Of a stretch of 20,710 nt of DNA, positions 19,817 to 20,710 are shown in pieces (the first letter of the stretch is position 1; each line of letters begins with the position of its first letter). The position numbers and the translations under genes are program-made. Source of the DNA: a virus; the IMG/VR virus record IMGVR_UViG_3300031656_000046, positions 1-20,710 of that record; one strand, 5' to 3'. Below the pieces are notes generated by a model, which saw only the letters and a program-made list of their open reading frames with translations, made no database searches and was not told the origin of the DNA.

Positions 19817-20710
19817 TCAGTAATACGCCGCCTTACGATGTAAATATGAGTCATCGTCCTCCATGTCCGTAGGTAAACGGATAAATCCACCCTGACGGAA
19901 TCTTAGGAGAGCCATAACCGTACTGTCGACTAAGTCATCGTTTGACATGAATGGAAACCCAGCCACTTCTTCTACGAGCTCGTCTGCCCAACGAGTGGCG
20001 GGTACCCAGACCATGCCTGAAGAAATAATATCTGACACAGAGTTAAGCCGTGCTAACTTATCACCAGTCCCTCGGTGGGGTGTGTACTCGGTGACAGGCA
20101 GGCCCATGCGTCGCATCTCTTGGTAGAGTGCTACACCAGAACTTTTCTTCTCCACAATGAACGCGTCAGGGTCCCAGTGGTTGTACTGTTCCATCGCCAG
20201 CTCCTTGAGCTCAGGAAACTCCAGCCGTTCTTTTATACTGTCAAGTAGAATAATGTTGTGTGAACTTGTTTCCTCGTGAAAGAACACGCCCCAAGTGGTA
20301 AGTGCGGTGTAATCGGCCCGGTTATGCTTCTCTGCCGCGGCATCTAGGGACATAATTACGTACTCAACCGACGGGAGCTTGTCGTTCTCCCAAATGTTCC
20401 ACCATTCACGCTTCACAATAGAAGCTTCTTCGGATGTGGGCTGCTGCTGGTACTGCGAGTTCCACTGGAACGCAGGCATTGAGGCCTTGGTTCGCTTTAA
20501 CGCCGCAAGATCAAAGAACTCCGGCCATAGGGGCTTCTCTATTGGTTTACCCTCTTTGTCTTCAGAGTCTAAAATTGCAGGGAACTCAACGATTTCGTAC
20601 TGGTCAGCCTCCTCATTCTTAACCATATCGTTGGTCACACGACCTGTTAGGTCGTCCATATGCCACCTAGTCTGCACGATAGCTACACGCCCCCCGGGCA
20701 TTAGTCGTGT
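19817..20710 (-). CDS. terL: Terminase large subunit, C-terminal part (truncated by window edge)
   Basis: The frame is open to the window edge; the visible codons read TRLMPGGRVAIVQTRWHMDD. This is the end of the ATPase domain, with the 'PGG-x-x-(V/L)-x-x-TRWH-x-DDL' coupling segment of large terminases. The Walker A and B region lies outside the window, so the MPGG methionine is internal and not a start. Numbering from that Met, the nuclease domain (RNase H fold) shows candidate metal ligands D120 (VIMSLDAAAEKHNRADYT), E184 (AFIVEKKSSG) and D255/D256/D259 (FMSNDDLVDSTVMAL). The enzyme packages the genome into the head through the portal and cuts it. It is the first gene of the visible operon. 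The gene symbol is functional, not based on a named homologue. Confidence 0.93.
   Translation of the reverse strand, partial: TRLMPGGRVAIVQTRWHMDDLTGRVTNDMVKNEEADQYEIVEFPAILDSEDKEGKPIEKPLWPEFFDLAALKRTKASMPAFQWNSQYQQQPTSEEASIVKREWWNIWENDKLPSVEYVIMSLDAAAEKHNRADYTALTTWGVFFHEETSSHNIILLDSIKERLEFPELKELAMEQYNHWDPDAFIVEKKSSGVALYQEMRRMGLPVTEYTPHRGTGDKLARLNSVSDIISSGMVWVPATRWADELVEEVAGFPFMSNDDLVDSTVMALLRFRQGGFIRLPTDMEDDDSYLHRKAAYY

Overview
The window is a stretch of a tailed double-stranded DNA bacteriophage genome. It holds most of a late (virion structure and assembly) module. Every supportable gene lies on the minus strand, so transcription runs from the right end of the window to the left. The genes are packed tightly: several pairs overlap by 1 to 8 bases (ATGA, TAATG or TGATG junctions), and most starts have a readable Shine-Dalgarno (SD) sequence. 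I see no integrase, lysis gene, replication gene, tRNA or CRISPR array. The protein families (fibres with AELNIMDGV repeats, glycine-rich fibres with an N-terminal 'SLRQVN' block, small K/R-rich proteins, an adaptor resembling that of phage SU10) are those I associate with marine podovirus-like phages known mostly from metagenomes. The host cannot be named from this sequence.

Layout in transcription order. (1) 20710-19817: C-terminal part of the large terminase, cut by the window edge. (2) 19816-19638: a 179-base intergenic region rich in inverted repeats, with a candidate extended -10 promoter. (3) 19637-15205: head-building genes: portal, a 62-aa helical protein, a GroES-like co-chaperonin, the probable scaffold, and a conserved 142-aa protein. 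(4) 15140-13607: a probable head decoration protein and the major capsid protein, followed by a strong intrinsic terminator. (5) 13472-12700: two small beta-rich putative structural proteins. (6) 12698-10250: four very basic small proteins, an adaptor-like protein, a 106-aa protein resembling a zinc ribbon that has lost its cysteines, and a fifth basic protein with GGKAKVKKM repeats. (7) 10243-8880: a second (SU10-type) adaptor, a 95-aa unknown and a 145-aa structural protein. (8) 8861-2217: four different fibre or adhesin proteins, the largest (1227 aa) ending in a self-cleaving S74 chaperone domain. (9) 2207-20: a 618-aa tail-nozzle-like protein and two small proteins.

How the genes work together: the scaffold and portal would nucleate a procapsid of the HK97-fold capsid protein. 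The phage GroES-like protein, translationally coupled to the scaffold, probably adapts the host GroEL to fold the capsid protein. Terminase fills the head through the portal, two adaptor-like proteins and the nozzle-like protein close it and form the short tail, and the fibres recognise the host. The basic proteins may bind packaged DNA or line the inside of the head, but this is inference.

The observations most worth following are the GroES-like gene beside the scaffold, the cluster of basic proteins of unknown function, the overlapping inverted repeats between terminase and portal, the UUCG-loop terminator right after the capsid gene, and three tiny ORFs (18, 20 and 27 codons) with convincing ribosome-binding sites.
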